DNA of 64,000 nt. Source: Solen grandis. Taxonomy: Eukaryota > Mollusca > Bivalvia > Adapedonta > Solenidae. The notes under the pieces are model-generated. The model saw only the letters and a program-made list of their open reading frames with translations, ran no database searches and was not told the DNA's origin. Shown in pieces: positions 1 to 12,283 of the stretch. Every line of letters begins with the position of its first letter. The stretch's first letter is position 1. Both the position numbers and the translations under genes were made by a program. The stretch spans positions 40,900,049 through 40,964,048 of the forward strand of contig CM037788.1 of NCBI GenBank assembly GCA_021229015.1. Reading direction: 5' to 3'.

Positions 1-258
1 AATATCAAAACATTACAATAAAATATGAATGCCTTTGTTAGAATATGAACTATCTGATCGATTTCGCAGTTTACAAGTCTGACTATTATTGTAGTTAGTG
101 TAGACCAAAACCATTCTGCTTTGTTCTGTTAGCAAATGACCATTTTATACCCATAAAAAGTCACACCATGATGAAATAAATAAATAGAATATACCTCACA
201 TTGCTCCCTATCATAAGGGTACAGATGAGAAGTAACACTATATAGCTTGCTTGCATGG
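1..258. other. non-coding flank, nothing recognised
   Basis: AT-rich sequence without an open frame, RNA gene or repeat that I can identify. Confidence 0.5.
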
Positions 259-540
259 TTTTAACGTTCCAGCGACATTATATCAGTCATAATGGGACTT
301 TAGTCGACTTGAGATAGAGATAATTCTACTTCATTCCAATATCTCGTTGTACACGATGGCCATGATATCAAGCCTGTTAACACGGGGCCACCCAGTCCTT
401 GGTCTACCCTTATGTGATGAGCACCAAACACAAGGATGAACTACCAATACTACTTAAATGAAATTGATATGTTGGGCCGGGGATCAAACCCATGACCTTC
501 CGCTCTTTGGGGAGAACGCTTTAACCATATATCATGATAA
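259..540 (-). repeat. SINE family A copy (tRNA-derived), degenerate
   Basis: On the minus strand this begins with a tRNA-like head whose B box reads like GGTTTGATCCCCGG (near 480-495). It continues into the family A body seen at 6556-6870 and 25053-25350: a 'GGCCAACCAGTCCTG'-like segment, then a tail ending in the 'ACAGTATTTCAGTCA' type sequence near 270-295. It is more diverged than the other copies, so it is an old insertion. The family assignment comes from comparing copies inside this window. Confidence 0.65.
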
Positions 541-2464
541 GTGAGCGAGTTACTGCCGGGTTGGTTTGTTTGAATGCTGGTTACATAGGTCATTCCCTTG
601 AAATATTTTAAAGGGCGAAAAGATTGTTTTACCTAGTATCGGGCGTGTCAAATTTCCTGAAATTGCTGGACTATAGGGTAGAAAATAGAAAATGTTGATT
701 GAGGAAATAGGGCTAGACTTTAGTCACTAGATTTTCAAACCACTAATATAAATAAAAAAACGACTCTTTGATTTCTATTAATAAAGTATAGACAAAGATG
801 ATATTTCGACCTCAGTAATAATCTAAATATAAGTGACGTCATATGGCGACGTCATACATAACAACCTCGACTTGTGGTCAGGTGAGATGTGTGATCGAGG
901 AATAATTTTGTTTAGTTAACAAAGCCTTTGTTTGTTTAGTTTTGTGTACCAACTCCTTGACATTATTTTTAAGTATGTTTAACACGGAGACGACTGTTTG
1001 TACAGCCTGATAGTACATTAGTATGTGTATATTCTTTCAATCTCTCAGACGTTCGAATTATCTCCCTTGTTTAAACTTGTAGCCTATGTCGTAAACGTTG
1101 TCCTTCCGACTTGAAAGTATCGTATCGACTCAGGTTAGATTACATTTTTTAAATAGATACCCTTGATTTGGAGTCATTGCTTATTTTAACATTGCTACAT
1201 ATCAATGATATGCATTTAGTAATGTCATTTATCAGTAGTAACTCTCATCGACATTAATAATGTATATACACAAAGCATACAAATACATACTCACATACAC
1301 TCAGGCGCACAAAGCGATCCCTTGTATTTTGTTTAATATCTTTCTCTCTCTCTCTCTTTGATTTTCATTTTTATCATCTGCTTATTCTTTCATCCATCCA
1401 TCAATTCATCTGTTGATTACAATTCGTAAGACTTGATGATATAACTGTAAGCCAATTATGTGCAAATAATATAGGTATATGAAATGTTTTTGTATTATGT
1501 TTACTTCAATGTTATAATGACATATTAATATCAAATTATCAGACTTCCTCATGTTTATCTACATTGTATATTGCTTACAAGAATACATAGTTACCACCAC
1601 CACCACAACAACAACAAAAAAAAACCAATGTATCTTTTACCACAACATTGTATCCTTAATCTTGGCGGCCATTTTGAAGGCAAATTCAAGTGATTGTTAA
1701 ATGAATTACATAGAATCAGAAAATAAATTCATTTTAACTATTTTCTGATCTTGTCTCTAAAAATCAAAGTGTATACACCACTGAAAAGCTCATGAAATTC
1801 ATATTTTAGAGTGTTATATATTTTTAATATGAATATAATAAACACAAATTATAAACGCACAGTAATGAACATTAAAATGGGTACACCCTTAAACAAAATA
1901 AACAGTGTAAAGATTGTAGCTATTAAGACTTTTACCTTTGAATATATCAAAATAGTATTTTCATATTTGAAAAAAAAAATCATAAATGCTGCTAGATTCA
2001 TTATAGATTTTAGTAGACAAATTGAAAAAAACAAACAGAAAAAAGCAGTGGTCATTTAAGATTCGACAAGTACTCTCGGTTAACTACTTCTACACAAATG
2101 GCTTCAAAAAATTGCCTATGACACCACCAGGGACAACATGTATGTAATGAATATGTTGTATGTTTAATAGCTAATAAAGAATAATATATTATCTACGTAT
2201 ATGTACATTATATTAGAGTGTAAATCATTATGTTGACATCAATATTGTTTACTCATGTTTCTAGACAAGGAAGTGTAAAATATCATGATATGTGTTTCTG
2301 TTCAGCCATGCGTAAACTATATTTGTATAGGAATTCTAGCGATCTTACCGACTCGTGTTTATTGGATGTCTAGATCAGTAAAATCTTTCTAGAAAAAAAT
2401 GATCACATGATTGATAGATGAAAGGAGTGTTTGATCGATTAATCAGAATATAAAATGAAATCAG
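541..2464. other. gene-free AT-rich stretch
   Basis: No coding frame of substance is visible. The stretch contains a short CT run near 1342-1360 and A-rich tracts near 1605-1625. The short open frames at 1811-2059, on both strands, have AT-rich, low-complexity translations and no family signature. Confidence 0.45.
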
Positions 2465-2706
2465 TTAATCCTTTCCCTCATAGAGGATACCATGAAAATA
2501 CCTATGCGAACAGCGTAAAACCAGATCAGCCTGCGAGTAACTCGCAGGCTGATCAGGTTTTATGCTGTTCGCTGCTCCTCAGTGGTCTGGTAATGAGGAT
2601 TTTACAATTAAATTTGGTAAGCTTTGAGTTTGGCTTTCTGCAGATCAGGCTTTATGTGGTACCTATTGAGTGCGTCAAAATGAGTCTATATGAGGGAGAG
2701 GGTTAA
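2465..2706. mobile_element. MITE G, TTAA-flanked (piggyBac-like), copy 1
   Basis: A non-autonomous element lies between TTAA at 2465-2468 and TTAA at 2703-2706. Its terminal inverted repeats are TCCTTTCCCTCATA at the left and TATGAGGGAGAGG at the right. Inside is a near-perfect palindrome (GATCAGCCTGCGAGT, then its complement, 2522-2555). A second copy lies in the opposite orientation at 43360-43602. TTAA target duplications with CCC-type termini are characteristic of piggyBac elements. There is no transposase, so any movement would depend on one supplied elsewhere. Confidence 0.8.
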
Positions 2707-4007
2707 GGAATGATTGATTTGAAAGTATTTTAAAAAATCAAAGATTTTTTTTCAGCAGCTTAAAGGCCCGTCTTCGGCAATTTTGTCCCACAGGCAGCCT
2801 ATAAACAACTGTTGCTTTGATAAACTGATCAATATATTCTTTACTTTCATTTTCTAGATTTTGCTGTATTTTCTTCAGTATTTTATCCTAATGTCTAACA
2901 TTTTCGCACGAAAATTCCCAATTTGAATGCCACGGTATGAGTCTTTTACCAAAATCCCTGATAATTTTATCATATATATTCACATGTTACCAGTTCAATT
3001 AAAAACATTCTTGTATTGATTTTGAATATATATGCAACACTTTTATTTACTATACTGTTTATGCAACAAGTAGCAGATGCCTTGCCAAGGATGTCAGTAG
3101 GATGGGGCTTGTTTAATTGTAGCAACACTATCATTAGTAGCAACAGTTACAGTAGCAGTAGTAGCAATGAGAGCAGCCAGGAAGTCAAAGGTTTTCACAG
3201 GTTTACCGAGGACGGGAATCGAACCAGAGATGTCATTGTCATGCATGCGTCTTCCAGGAAAACGGCAATAATAGTAGAAACAATTGTGAGAATATGTTGT
3301 TTTTAGGGTTACACCGATAATAGTCCAGTCATTTTGGGAACTTGTCTTGCTAAAGGGCCACGCCTTAGTCAAATAACCTGAAACCGAGCTGTATTAGCGA
3401 TAGTGATATGTGACGTATTTGTTCTAAGTAATAGTACATGTTATATGAGGGGCTTCCTTGATCAAGTTGTCACTGAAAATCCAAAACACCATAACAATGA
3501 ACGAATAATGATGTAAAACTGAAAAGCAAATCGTCTCATTCTTGAGCTATACTATGCTCTCGGAGTATAGCCTGTACAACTCTGGAGTTATATAAATATT
3601 ATTTTCTTTAAATTATCAAAGGCTTACCAAGCTGAAAGGATAATGTGTATTATAATAAATGTACTGTGTGTATAATATTGAATTATAGATCATGTATTTC
3701 CATTCATTTCTGTTGCACTCAATAGATTATTCCTGTCAAGATCAACACAAGTGAAACCTTAACTAAGGAAAATGTATGTTTACAAAGCATATTTGTATTG
3801 TATTCGGTGTTCCGTGCTTTGAAAAATAGAAAAAGGTATGCATTGAGCCACTCTATAGCCTAAAAATAGGTATTGAATATCTGTCATACATTTCGTAGCT
3901 AGACTGTATGCTAAATAAAAATACATGTACAAGGGAACTAGTACACTATTTACGACATTGATATGCGATGATCGGGTGTCGAACTCAGGAACTCAGGAAC
4001 TCTGAAG
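2707..4007. other. gene-free stretch with a tRNA-like trace
   Basis: Nothing coding is recognised. Around 3200-3290 the minus strand reads like the B-box half of a tRNA (CTGGTTCGATTCCCG), which suggests a worn SINE remnant. A 96-codon open frame over 3016-3306 has a Ser-rich centre made of AGC/AGT repeats and overlaps that trace, so I do not call it a gene. Confidence 0.4.
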
Positions 4008-4200
4008 AGCCCTGTTGCCCAGTGGTAACATATCTAACTGCGGATCCAGGGATCGTGGGTTCGAAACCCGTAGGGGGCAAGGGTTTTTCATGGCCATCCC
4101 AGGCCTAAAATACAAGTCAAACATAGGGACTGTTAAGATTGATAAACATAAGCTGTAAAAACTTGTTTCCCATCGACGTAGAATTAATTTAACTAAATGA
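4008..4200 (+). repeat. SINE family C copy
   Basis: A tRNA-like head has an A box around 'CCCAGTGGTAACATATC' and a B box 'GTGGGTTCGAAACCC'. It is followed by a body 'GGGCAAGGGTTTTTCATGG' and a tail. The same body follows a similar head at 42350-42545, and in reverse at 28570-28690. Three copies sharing head, junction and body support a real family. Confidence 0.75.
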
Positions 4201-6555
4201 ACTCCCGGTATGTACGGTACGGTCACTGAAACAACTCTCCTGGCTGGACCGATGATTTATAGATTTTAATTGATGTTTTACCAAGATTGCTTTGCAGTAT
4301 TCATCATTATTACGCTTCTTCTTATTGATTCTAAGACTGGAAGAAAGTGACGATATTTGGACGGGAAGATAAAGTGTAGCATGTATGACAGTATGTAGAG
4401 GGAAAACCAGAGAGAGAGAGAAAAGAGAGAGGGGTATTGACATGAATACATTGTTATATACTAAACATTTCGCGCTTTTTTCACCTTGAAAAAAAAAAAA
4501 CAACAACAAAAAATAACAAAAAACAAACAAAAAACAAACAATAATCAAGGTCTCGTATGTAGCAAAACGTGCATGCATGTGCAGTTGTAGTGCAGTGTGC
4601 GGTAACGGGGTTTATGAGCTGGCTGTAATTATTAATTATGCATTAAATTGCTAGGGGCAAACCGTAAAAACAAATCCTTCCGCATACTATGCAATGCGTT
4701 TGATGAATCGACCTCCATTATTTTAACTGAAGATGCAAGCTGCTACCTTGGGGAAGGTTGTGTCTCAGTTTTTCAAGGCCAATTAGGATTGAATTCAGTC
4801 AATTCTCTCTTCAGGTTGGCAAGATGGCGAATGCCGGAGTCTCTTGTGCTGCGGCCAATTTAACTGTATCACTCCGCGCTCACTTTTTATATGTTGTATT
4901 TTGTTAAATTGCGCTTTAATTCTTTAAGTTTAAGTTATTTATCACTGGAAACATTCATTTTTAGCGTTAACAAAATATCCGTGACATTTATGATACAGAA
5001 CAACAACCAAATATACTTAGATGAAAAATCAAGGACATGTAGTGTTTTGCATTTTTCACTCGAAAGTATGTAATTTACTAAAAGTAGTTTATAAGTATTC
5101 TGCTTGATAATATATTTTGGCATTTCAACTAAAGTCGGAGGAACAACATTTCTGACGTCATATGACATTTGTCATCTACGTTCAAACGCTAAGTAGATGA
5201 AGTCGGTTAAACATTTTTTTATTCAAGTAAATTATATATTATATTTATGCAAATTATGGCTGTAACCTTTATTTCACGGTTTGATTAACAGTGTAAAATC
5301 AATTGTTTTGACATAGGTTTATCTTTGTTCTAAAGCCTTTTTTCAATGATAAATGATTGCGGCTGTCACCAACACTTCAGTGGTGGGTTCTTCTTGCACC
5401 AACTAATAATGTTCGGGTCTGATTAATTATCACAGAGTTAAGGCCCTTCGTAGTTTTGGCTTTTCTCGTCTGCAATTTATCTCCAAAACCTTTGACTTGA
5501 TTTGGATGAAAATTCATATAAGATTGATACCTTGTAAGTTTGTGCATATCATCAGCATGATTGATTGAAATATTTCATCACAGAGATATGACCTTTTATT
5601 TATCAAGTAATAGTGAATATTTTGTCTGGAGCATAAGTTGAAATTACTTGAACCTTTAAATATAGATAGATGGCGAGTAGTCAAAGTGCCTTGTCCAAGA
5701 GTCGCAACTCTATTTGTTTTTTTTTACATGTAGATGACTTCACATCATTATGAATCTGGATATAAATGTGCATCAAGATATAAACTTGGAAATAATATTT
5801 TGTTGTGACCAACGTCTGCCAGAGGGGCATCGCTGTCGCAGAGAAACATTTTTTTTTGCTTGACATAGGATTTTCTGAATTCTCAGCGGTACATTGGATA
5901 AAGGTTTTATAGTTTTAAACATTTTGTCTCTTGTTGGAGATGTTTTCAACACCTTTTATTCGGAGAGAGAGAGAGCTGGTTGTTGATTGTTGCGCCTGAA
6001 CTTATTAGCATTTTGGACAAAATATAACCATCATTTGGATTTTAGGGTAATAATTTCTTTCAATCAGAAAGAAAGAAAGAAAGAAACATTAACAACTGCA
6101 TCAGACAAACAATCATTGAACCAGAAGTCTATCCCAGTACATGTTTAAGGAAACAAAACACCATTGACCGTTTAATTGCTAAATGTGTATTGAATAATAG
6201 ATCTTCCGATATGATTACTCAATTCACCGTACTGCACTGCCACGTATAGTGTATTTGTTCAATTATATTTGAAGAGAACGCCAATTTCGTGTTTGATTGT
6301 TTGTGTAGCTGTTTTGTCCGACTATGTCACTCTATTGTGTTAGATTGTTCATACCGAGTTGTGTTCCACGATTGGCCAGTCCTGTCATGTCAAGGATTTC
6401 ATTGTCGTCAAGATCCTGGTATATTAACAGTTCGAGTGTTCTTAATTCATAACTTTGTCACTCAGTCACAACTGTGGGCTTTAATCTCGGTTTGGTCACT
6501 CGAAGACTTGGTTCGAGTTGGTTTGCGATAAGTCTATGGATCTCACCGAGTTAGT
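4201..6555. other. gene-free stretch
   Basis: No gene recognised. Low-complexity patches are a GA run near 4411-4430, an A/CA-rich tract near 4490-4540, GA at 5963-5975 and a GAAA run near 6069-6086. The open frame 4648-4863 lacks a recognisable family. It contains a good start context (AAGATGGCG near 4822) in another frame, but only 20-odd codons follow. Confidence 0.4.
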
Positions 6556-6870
6556 TTTCTTCGTTGTTTGTTTGTTTTTTGGGTTTAACATCCCACCGAC
6601 AGTATTTCAGTCATTTGGAGACGATGTCAATTTGAGACAGTTATAGTGCTGCCACACTGCAGTATCACGCCGTAAACATGTGGCATGATACCACATCCAG
6701 TCACATTATCCTGACACCGGGCCAACCAGTCCTGCAACTACCCTTATATGCTGAGCGACAAACATGGGGGCTATACCAGTACCATTTTTTACGACTTTGG
6801 TATATCGCGGCCGGGGATCGAACCCACGACCTCCCGCTCCCGAGGCGGACGCTGTAAGCATAACCATACT
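6556..6870 (-). repeat. SINE family A copy, near full length
   Basis: The minus-strand head is a tRNA-like region with B box GTGGGTTCGATCCCCGG (near 6815-6835). The body passes through a hairpin-like 'CACACTGCAGTATCACG' segment and ends at a GTTTGTTTGTTTTT tail complement at the left edge. It matches the plus-strand copy at 25053-25350 over its length. Partial copies lie at 19195-19425, 39826-39960, 46935-47092 and 55886-56106. Confidence 0.8.
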
Positions 6871-7165
6871 GTGACGTGTACTGACATGCTCCTTACTCAT
6901 AAGTCACCGGTCGTGTGTTAATTTAACACAAAGAACTGTGCATATTTTTCGCAGGTACTCGCATGCATGATACGGTCTATCGACATTACCACAATATCGT
7001 ATTGGACTAGGGACGAATGAAAAGGAGTCGAGTTACCAAAGGTAAGGACCTCTTCTTTTGTTAAAAAATATGTTTTCAAGGAGAAACTAACGACAGATAT
7101 GCACGTTTTGGAAAAAGTTCATGTCAAGTACTAGAAACCTCAGGAAATTCAAGTTTTATTATTTT

Positions 7166-8390
7166 TTAGCTCAGGGTGAGCTTTTGTGATCCGTTGAGTG
7201 TCTGTCGTCCGTCGTCAACAGCTTAACACTCTAGCATCTGCATTTCATAAGCAATCATCTTCAAACTATGACAATATTTATGACCATAATCTCTCGATTG
7301 AGTTCGATAATGACTGATATCTGCCAATTTGGTCAGGAGTTATGCCCCTTTTAATATAAAAAATCCCAGATTTCACTTTCTTTACACTCTTCATTTATAG
7401 TATCTTCATTTTTTGGAACAATCATCTTCAAACTTTATGACAATGTTTATGACCATTATCTCTCTGTGAAAGTCGATTGTGGCAGAAATTTGTCCATTAG
7501 GTCAGGAGTTATGGCCCTTAATTTATAAAAATGCCAGCTTTCATCTTGTTTACACTCTAGCATCTTCATTTCTTAAGCATACTCCTTCAATATTTACAAC
7601 AATACTAATGGTCATAATCTCTCGGCTAAGTTTGATTATGACTGACACTGGTCCATTAGGTCAAGAGTTATGGCCCTTTAATTGTAAAATAATTGTCAAC
7701 AATTTTAGTGTTTACATTCTAAAAGTTGCAATTTTGATCCAATCCTCCTCAGCCTTGTTCTGGCAGTCTGTATGTCTTGATAATGTCTCAGTAGATATGG
7801 ATCATGGGTGGGGCGGGGTCAAAAATTAGGCCACTAAGTCAAATCTTTGTTAAATCTTGTTTACACTCCTCCTCGGGCCACACTTTTGGCTCCATCTTTT
7901 TCGAATTTGCTCAGAATATTTGTCTTGATAATATCTATGTCAAGTTCAGTCATGGGTTGGACGGGGTCAAAAAGTAGGTAAAATCTTGTGTAATCCTATT
8001 TTCACCCTAATAGCGGAATCTTTTTCAGAATTGATCAGAATGTTTTTCTTGATGAAATGTCGGTCAAGTTCAATCATGGGTGGGGCGGGGTTAAAAAGAA
8101 GGTCACTAGATCAAATCTTAGGAAAATCTTGGTTACACCACAGAGGGTCACATTTTAGCCAAATCTTTGTTAAACTTGTTAGAAATGTTTGTGTTGATGA
8201 TATCTCGGTCAAGTTCAATCATGGTTAAGGCGTGGATCAAAAATAGGTCACTTATCTTAGTATAACCCTGGTCACATTATTAGTCAAATCTTTCTTAAAC
8301 TAGATCAGAAATTTTGTCTTGATGATATCTCGGTCAAGTTCGATCATGGGTAAGACATGTTCAGTAATCAGGTGAGCGATGACCCTCTTG
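7166..8390 (+). repeat. Hairpin-headed repeat D (copy a), tandem internal modules
   Basis: It starts with a shortened head (TTTAGCTCAGGGTGAGC) and a run of CGTC units. It continues through ~150-bp modules built on 'GGTCAGGAGTTATGGCCC' and, further on, 'GATGATATCTCGGTCAAG'. It ends in the family tail (CAGGTGAGCGAT, then GACCCTCTTG). It carries no transposase-like frame; the open frames 7479-7829 and 7986-8228 run through the tandem modules and are by-products. Confidence 0.8.
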
Positions 8391-9029
8391 AATATTATAT
8401 TTACCAAATAGCCCCAATTCATGATTTAGGTAATCCATTCATCATTAAATCATAAACATTATCCTTCAGATGCTTAAAAAGACTTTAGTGAAGATGCAGG
8501 TATCCACTGACTTGGATTTGCAGGCTATTTTGCTCATTTGCTCAGAGTCGATAGATGCTTGCATATTCTATTGAACCATGATCACAATTTGATGATGAAT
8601 TACCACAATGTTCAGTTTGTAGAAAACGTGATTAAATTATTAGGACGAGAGAGAGAGAGAGTGTGTGTGTGTGTGTTAGTATGTTTTCAGTCAAGAGTAA
8701 TAAATCCTCTTTAGTGATTACTTTACACTTTTTCGCGTCACTGATGATCTGTATCACGTGTTCCTGGTGTAGTTTATAGGATTGGTTACGGGTAGATGTG
8801 GTGTCAATTCGGATTGTGAAGTGAATAGTTATATTTCAGCCGCAAAGAGGATAACACGAAGGTTTACTAACTGAATATGTGGTGAATTTTTCAGAAAGGC
8901 TTCGACATAGCTAAGTGGGTAAGTGGCTGGCAGTAATATGCCACCATATATGTACCTGTTTATAACAGTCAGTGTTTACCAATCACGGTACGATTAGTTA
9001 TAGCTGTTAAAAGAAATTTCGGGAGAGCA
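8391..9029. other. gene-free stretch
   Basis: No coding frame or known repeat is recognised. A mixed GA/GT microsatellite lies at about 8648-8676. Confidence 0.4.
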
Positions 9030-9740
9030 TATGGTCGGCAACTTGTCCGTCTGTCCTCCTTCCAGTTTGTCCGGAGTATAACTCGAAATTTGCTTCAATC
9101 TTCATACATTGATAGAGAACATTGAGAGAAAGTACAGTGTACAATAAGCATGACTCTGCCTAGCTTGTTTTCTGGTTGTATCCCCATGGTACAGTTTGCT
9201 TGTCCGGAGCAAAAGTGCAGTGTCGAAGAACTTACACTCTGCCTCCATCTTGGATTTAATTCTCTTAATATCATAATGCTTGTCTGGAGCAGAACGCTAA
9301 TATCATAATTACGGATTTGTTGATATTAAAGACATTGATAGGGAGCATTTACATGAATGATTTATGAAGATCTATAATTTTGCCTAACCCCATTTTGAAT
9401 TATCGCCCTTTTTAATATTTTATAATGCTTGTCCGGGGCGTAACTCGAAAATTATTCAAGGAATTTAGTTGATATTTCACATGTTAATAGGTTGCAAATA
9501 GTGAAAATGCAAATTTGAAGAAATATAGCTATACTGTCCGTTTTTACCTCCTTTTATGTAGCATCATTTTTACCTCCCTTTATGTATTTTATCATGCTTA
9601 ACTGGGGGACATTTAATCTGTTAAGTGGGTAGATGCGACGTTTAAAACCATGATAGAAAGTATAAAGAGGAAATGCAGTGTTTCAAAATCATAATCCTAC
9701 CTGGTCATGTTTTTGAATTCCGTGTAAATTGGCAAATACT
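9030..9740 (+). repeat. Tandem-module repeat I
   Basis: About four imperfect modules each contain a 'GCTTGTCCGGAGC'-like core (near 9068, 9196, 9279 and 9428), followed by a 'CATTGATAGGGAGCA'-like segment. Open frames are short. The function is unknown and it is probably a transposable-element interior. Confidence 0.55.
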
Positions 9741-10413
9741 GGTACCATTAAGTAAAAAACGTTAATTAAACACAAAACACATTCAGGTAAAATTATGCAA
9801 GATGTAACCACACAATTTGTCATTGGCATTTTAAGTTACATTTTTGAACCGACAACAGTTTGGTTTTGCTTTTGATGTCTTTCAAGTTAACGTCAATGTC
9901 AGGTCGGAAATTATAAAGGGATTTTGCTTTCTTGTTGTTATTTTCAAGCTTTGGAGATTCCTTTCTTTGATAACATGGGTAAGATGTAGCATCATTGTTA
10001 TTTTGTTACCAAAGAAACAGCTTAAAAGCTCCAACTCGGTGACTTAATCTAGTTTTTATGGATTTGATCATGCAGCCTTAAAATAATATTTCCAAGATAA
10101 AGATCTGTGCAATTACTTTCTGTAAAAAGAAAGTAATTAAATTAAAAAAAGTTAATGGTTTAAGTCATTTTTTCTTTTCTCTTTTTTTACCTATTTCTTC
10201 AAAAAATAATAAGAACCTAAGGGTATTGATATCATTTATCAGATAAATTGAACACCACGAATTATTTGTTAGAATGTTTGTCATCTGTTGTAGTTATTTT
10301 TTATTTTTATTTTTTACTTTTAAACGAAAAAATGTATAGTTTAGCTACTTATTAGAATCGGTAACCATGGTAATATCAACTTAGCATAAAAACAAGCACG
10401 GTGAGTTCATCTT
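9741..10413. other. gene-free AT-rich stretch
   Basis: T- and A-rich sequence with no gene or repeat that I can name. Confidence 0.4.
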
Positions 10414-10960
10414 TTTAGCTCACCTGAGCACTTGTGCTCAGGACGAACCTTTGTGACAGCCTTTTGTACGTCATCAACAATTCGTTGTGAACACTCTAAA
10501 GGCCACAGTTTTGGCCCAGTCTTCATGAAAATTAGTCAGAATGTTTGTCTACATGATATCTCGTATGAGTTCGAAATTGGGTCATGTGGGGTCAAAAACT
10601 AGGTCACCAGGTCAATTTTAGAAAGTTTTAAAAAAAATCTTGTGAACACCCCAGAGGCCAGATATAGCCCAATCTTCATAAATTTTTTGAAAGGATGTTT
10701 GTCTACATGTACATGATATCTTTGATTAAGTTCGAAATTGGGTCACGTGGGCTCAAAAAATAGGTCACATGGTCAAATCGTAAAAAAAAACCTTGTAAAT
10801 ACTTTAGAGGCCAAATTTTTAGCCCAATCATGATATAATTTGATTAGGATGTTTGTCTACATGAAATCTTGGATGAGTTCGAACATGGGTCAATAAGTAG
10901 GTCACCTGGGTAAATCTTTGTAAATCCTTATGACCACCCTAGATGCCACATGTTTGCCCT
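10414..10960 (+). repeat. Hairpin-headed repeat D (copy b), 3' truncated
   Basis: The head is TTTTAGCTCACCTGAGCAC with its complementary arm. About three D1 modules follow ('GAGGCCACA…CTTCATGAAA…GTCAGAATGTTTGTCTAC'-type). The family tail is missing. The copy fades out about 90 bp before the Tigger-like element that starts at 11048. Confidence 0.75.
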
Positions 10961-11045
10961 AACATTCACGTAACTACAACTACGTAATTTATACACACTG
11001 TTCAAATACTGCGCTTGTTTACTTTATTTGGCATTGTCGAAGGAA

Positions 11046-12283
11046 TACAGTAAAGCTCACTTATAAAGAACTCGGGTAAGACGTAAGATCGCTTAATACA
11101 AAATAAAAACTATTCCCCAGCTGTTTCCTTCATTATTTCTATGGACTCCCGACCGCCTAATATAAAATCGGATAAAGCGAAAAATCGGCTAAGACAAGAG
11201 GATACTTAGGTTTGCGTGTAAAATGGTTCGCTTAATACAAACGTGCCTATCATTATCACAATTTGACAAGTGCCTCTTAATTGGCTATCACCTCGGGCGG
11301 CAAACAGCATCCGATTATGTAAACATGCATCAGTTGATATCAGTTAAAGCAAGCAGAAAGACAGTTTTGTGTGAACGATTAAGGTACATCACTCACATAC
11401 ATGGGAGTAAGTAATCATGTATGTATTATATTCTAATTATCCAAACCTACAATGAAATATTGTCAAGCTGCTTTCTAGTAAATCCGGTATGCCGTATCGA
11501 TAGTTCAAGAGCAAAAATTGGATCAAGAAGGGGGAGTAACTAGGAAAAAATAAGGCATCTGGCGTATAATTTATGATCCGTAAATTACTAACATAAGTTG
11601 ATTGATTGATCGATCCATTGATTGATTGATCATTTGATTGTTTTATTTTATATCGAAATTAAGATAAGCGACTTTTCAAAAGTTCTTCGTAGATACACCA
11701 GAGATTCTATACACCTCTATATAGAATCCTGGATACACTGATCACTTTTTAAACTATCTGTTTTGACTTTGACTTGAGGGAGCTTTACATCATAGCTTCT
11801 TGCCAGTGTAATTCGCAACCACTTCCAATGGAATTTTACACATATTGTTCATCTCTCGAATACACGAAAACGAAATAAAATTTGATTCTTGCAATGTCCA
11901 AGGTTTTAAATTAAAAATTATTTGTTAGAACTTTTCGTCGGTGTACATAAACTGAATATTTAATAAATTTTCCACGAATTTTTAACTGGGAAAAATATAC
12001 ATTTTTTTAAAACAAGAGCAAAGTTTTTTTTCACAATATATTCTCCTTTTAACCAATCATTGACACTTGGTGTAGTTTATGAAAATAAATTAGAGATTTG
12101 CTGTGTCTTCCTTACATTACTTCTTAATATTTTTTATTTGTATCAAGAATAGGGTGTATAACGAAATTTCGTTATATGCGAACAATTATAACGAAAATTG
12201 TGTTATATGGACATACAAAATTCGGATAAGACAAAATAGTTTGCAAGGTTCCCATAATTTCGTTATAAGTGAGGTTTACTGTA
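11046..12283. mobile_element. Tigger/pogo-like (TcMar) non-autonomous element
   Basis: The element spans 11048-12281 and is flanked by TA at 11046-11047 and 12282-12283. The left end reads CAGTAAAGCTCACTTATAA. The right end, reverse-complemented, reads CAGTAAACCTCACTTATAA. Ends of the form CAGT..AACCTC..TTATAACGAA with TA duplication are typical of Tigger-type mariner relatives. The interior repeats 'TTATAACGAA'-like motifs (12158-12265). No transposase DDE/D frame is visible in 1.2 kb, so it is non-autonomous or decayed. Confidence 0.7.
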
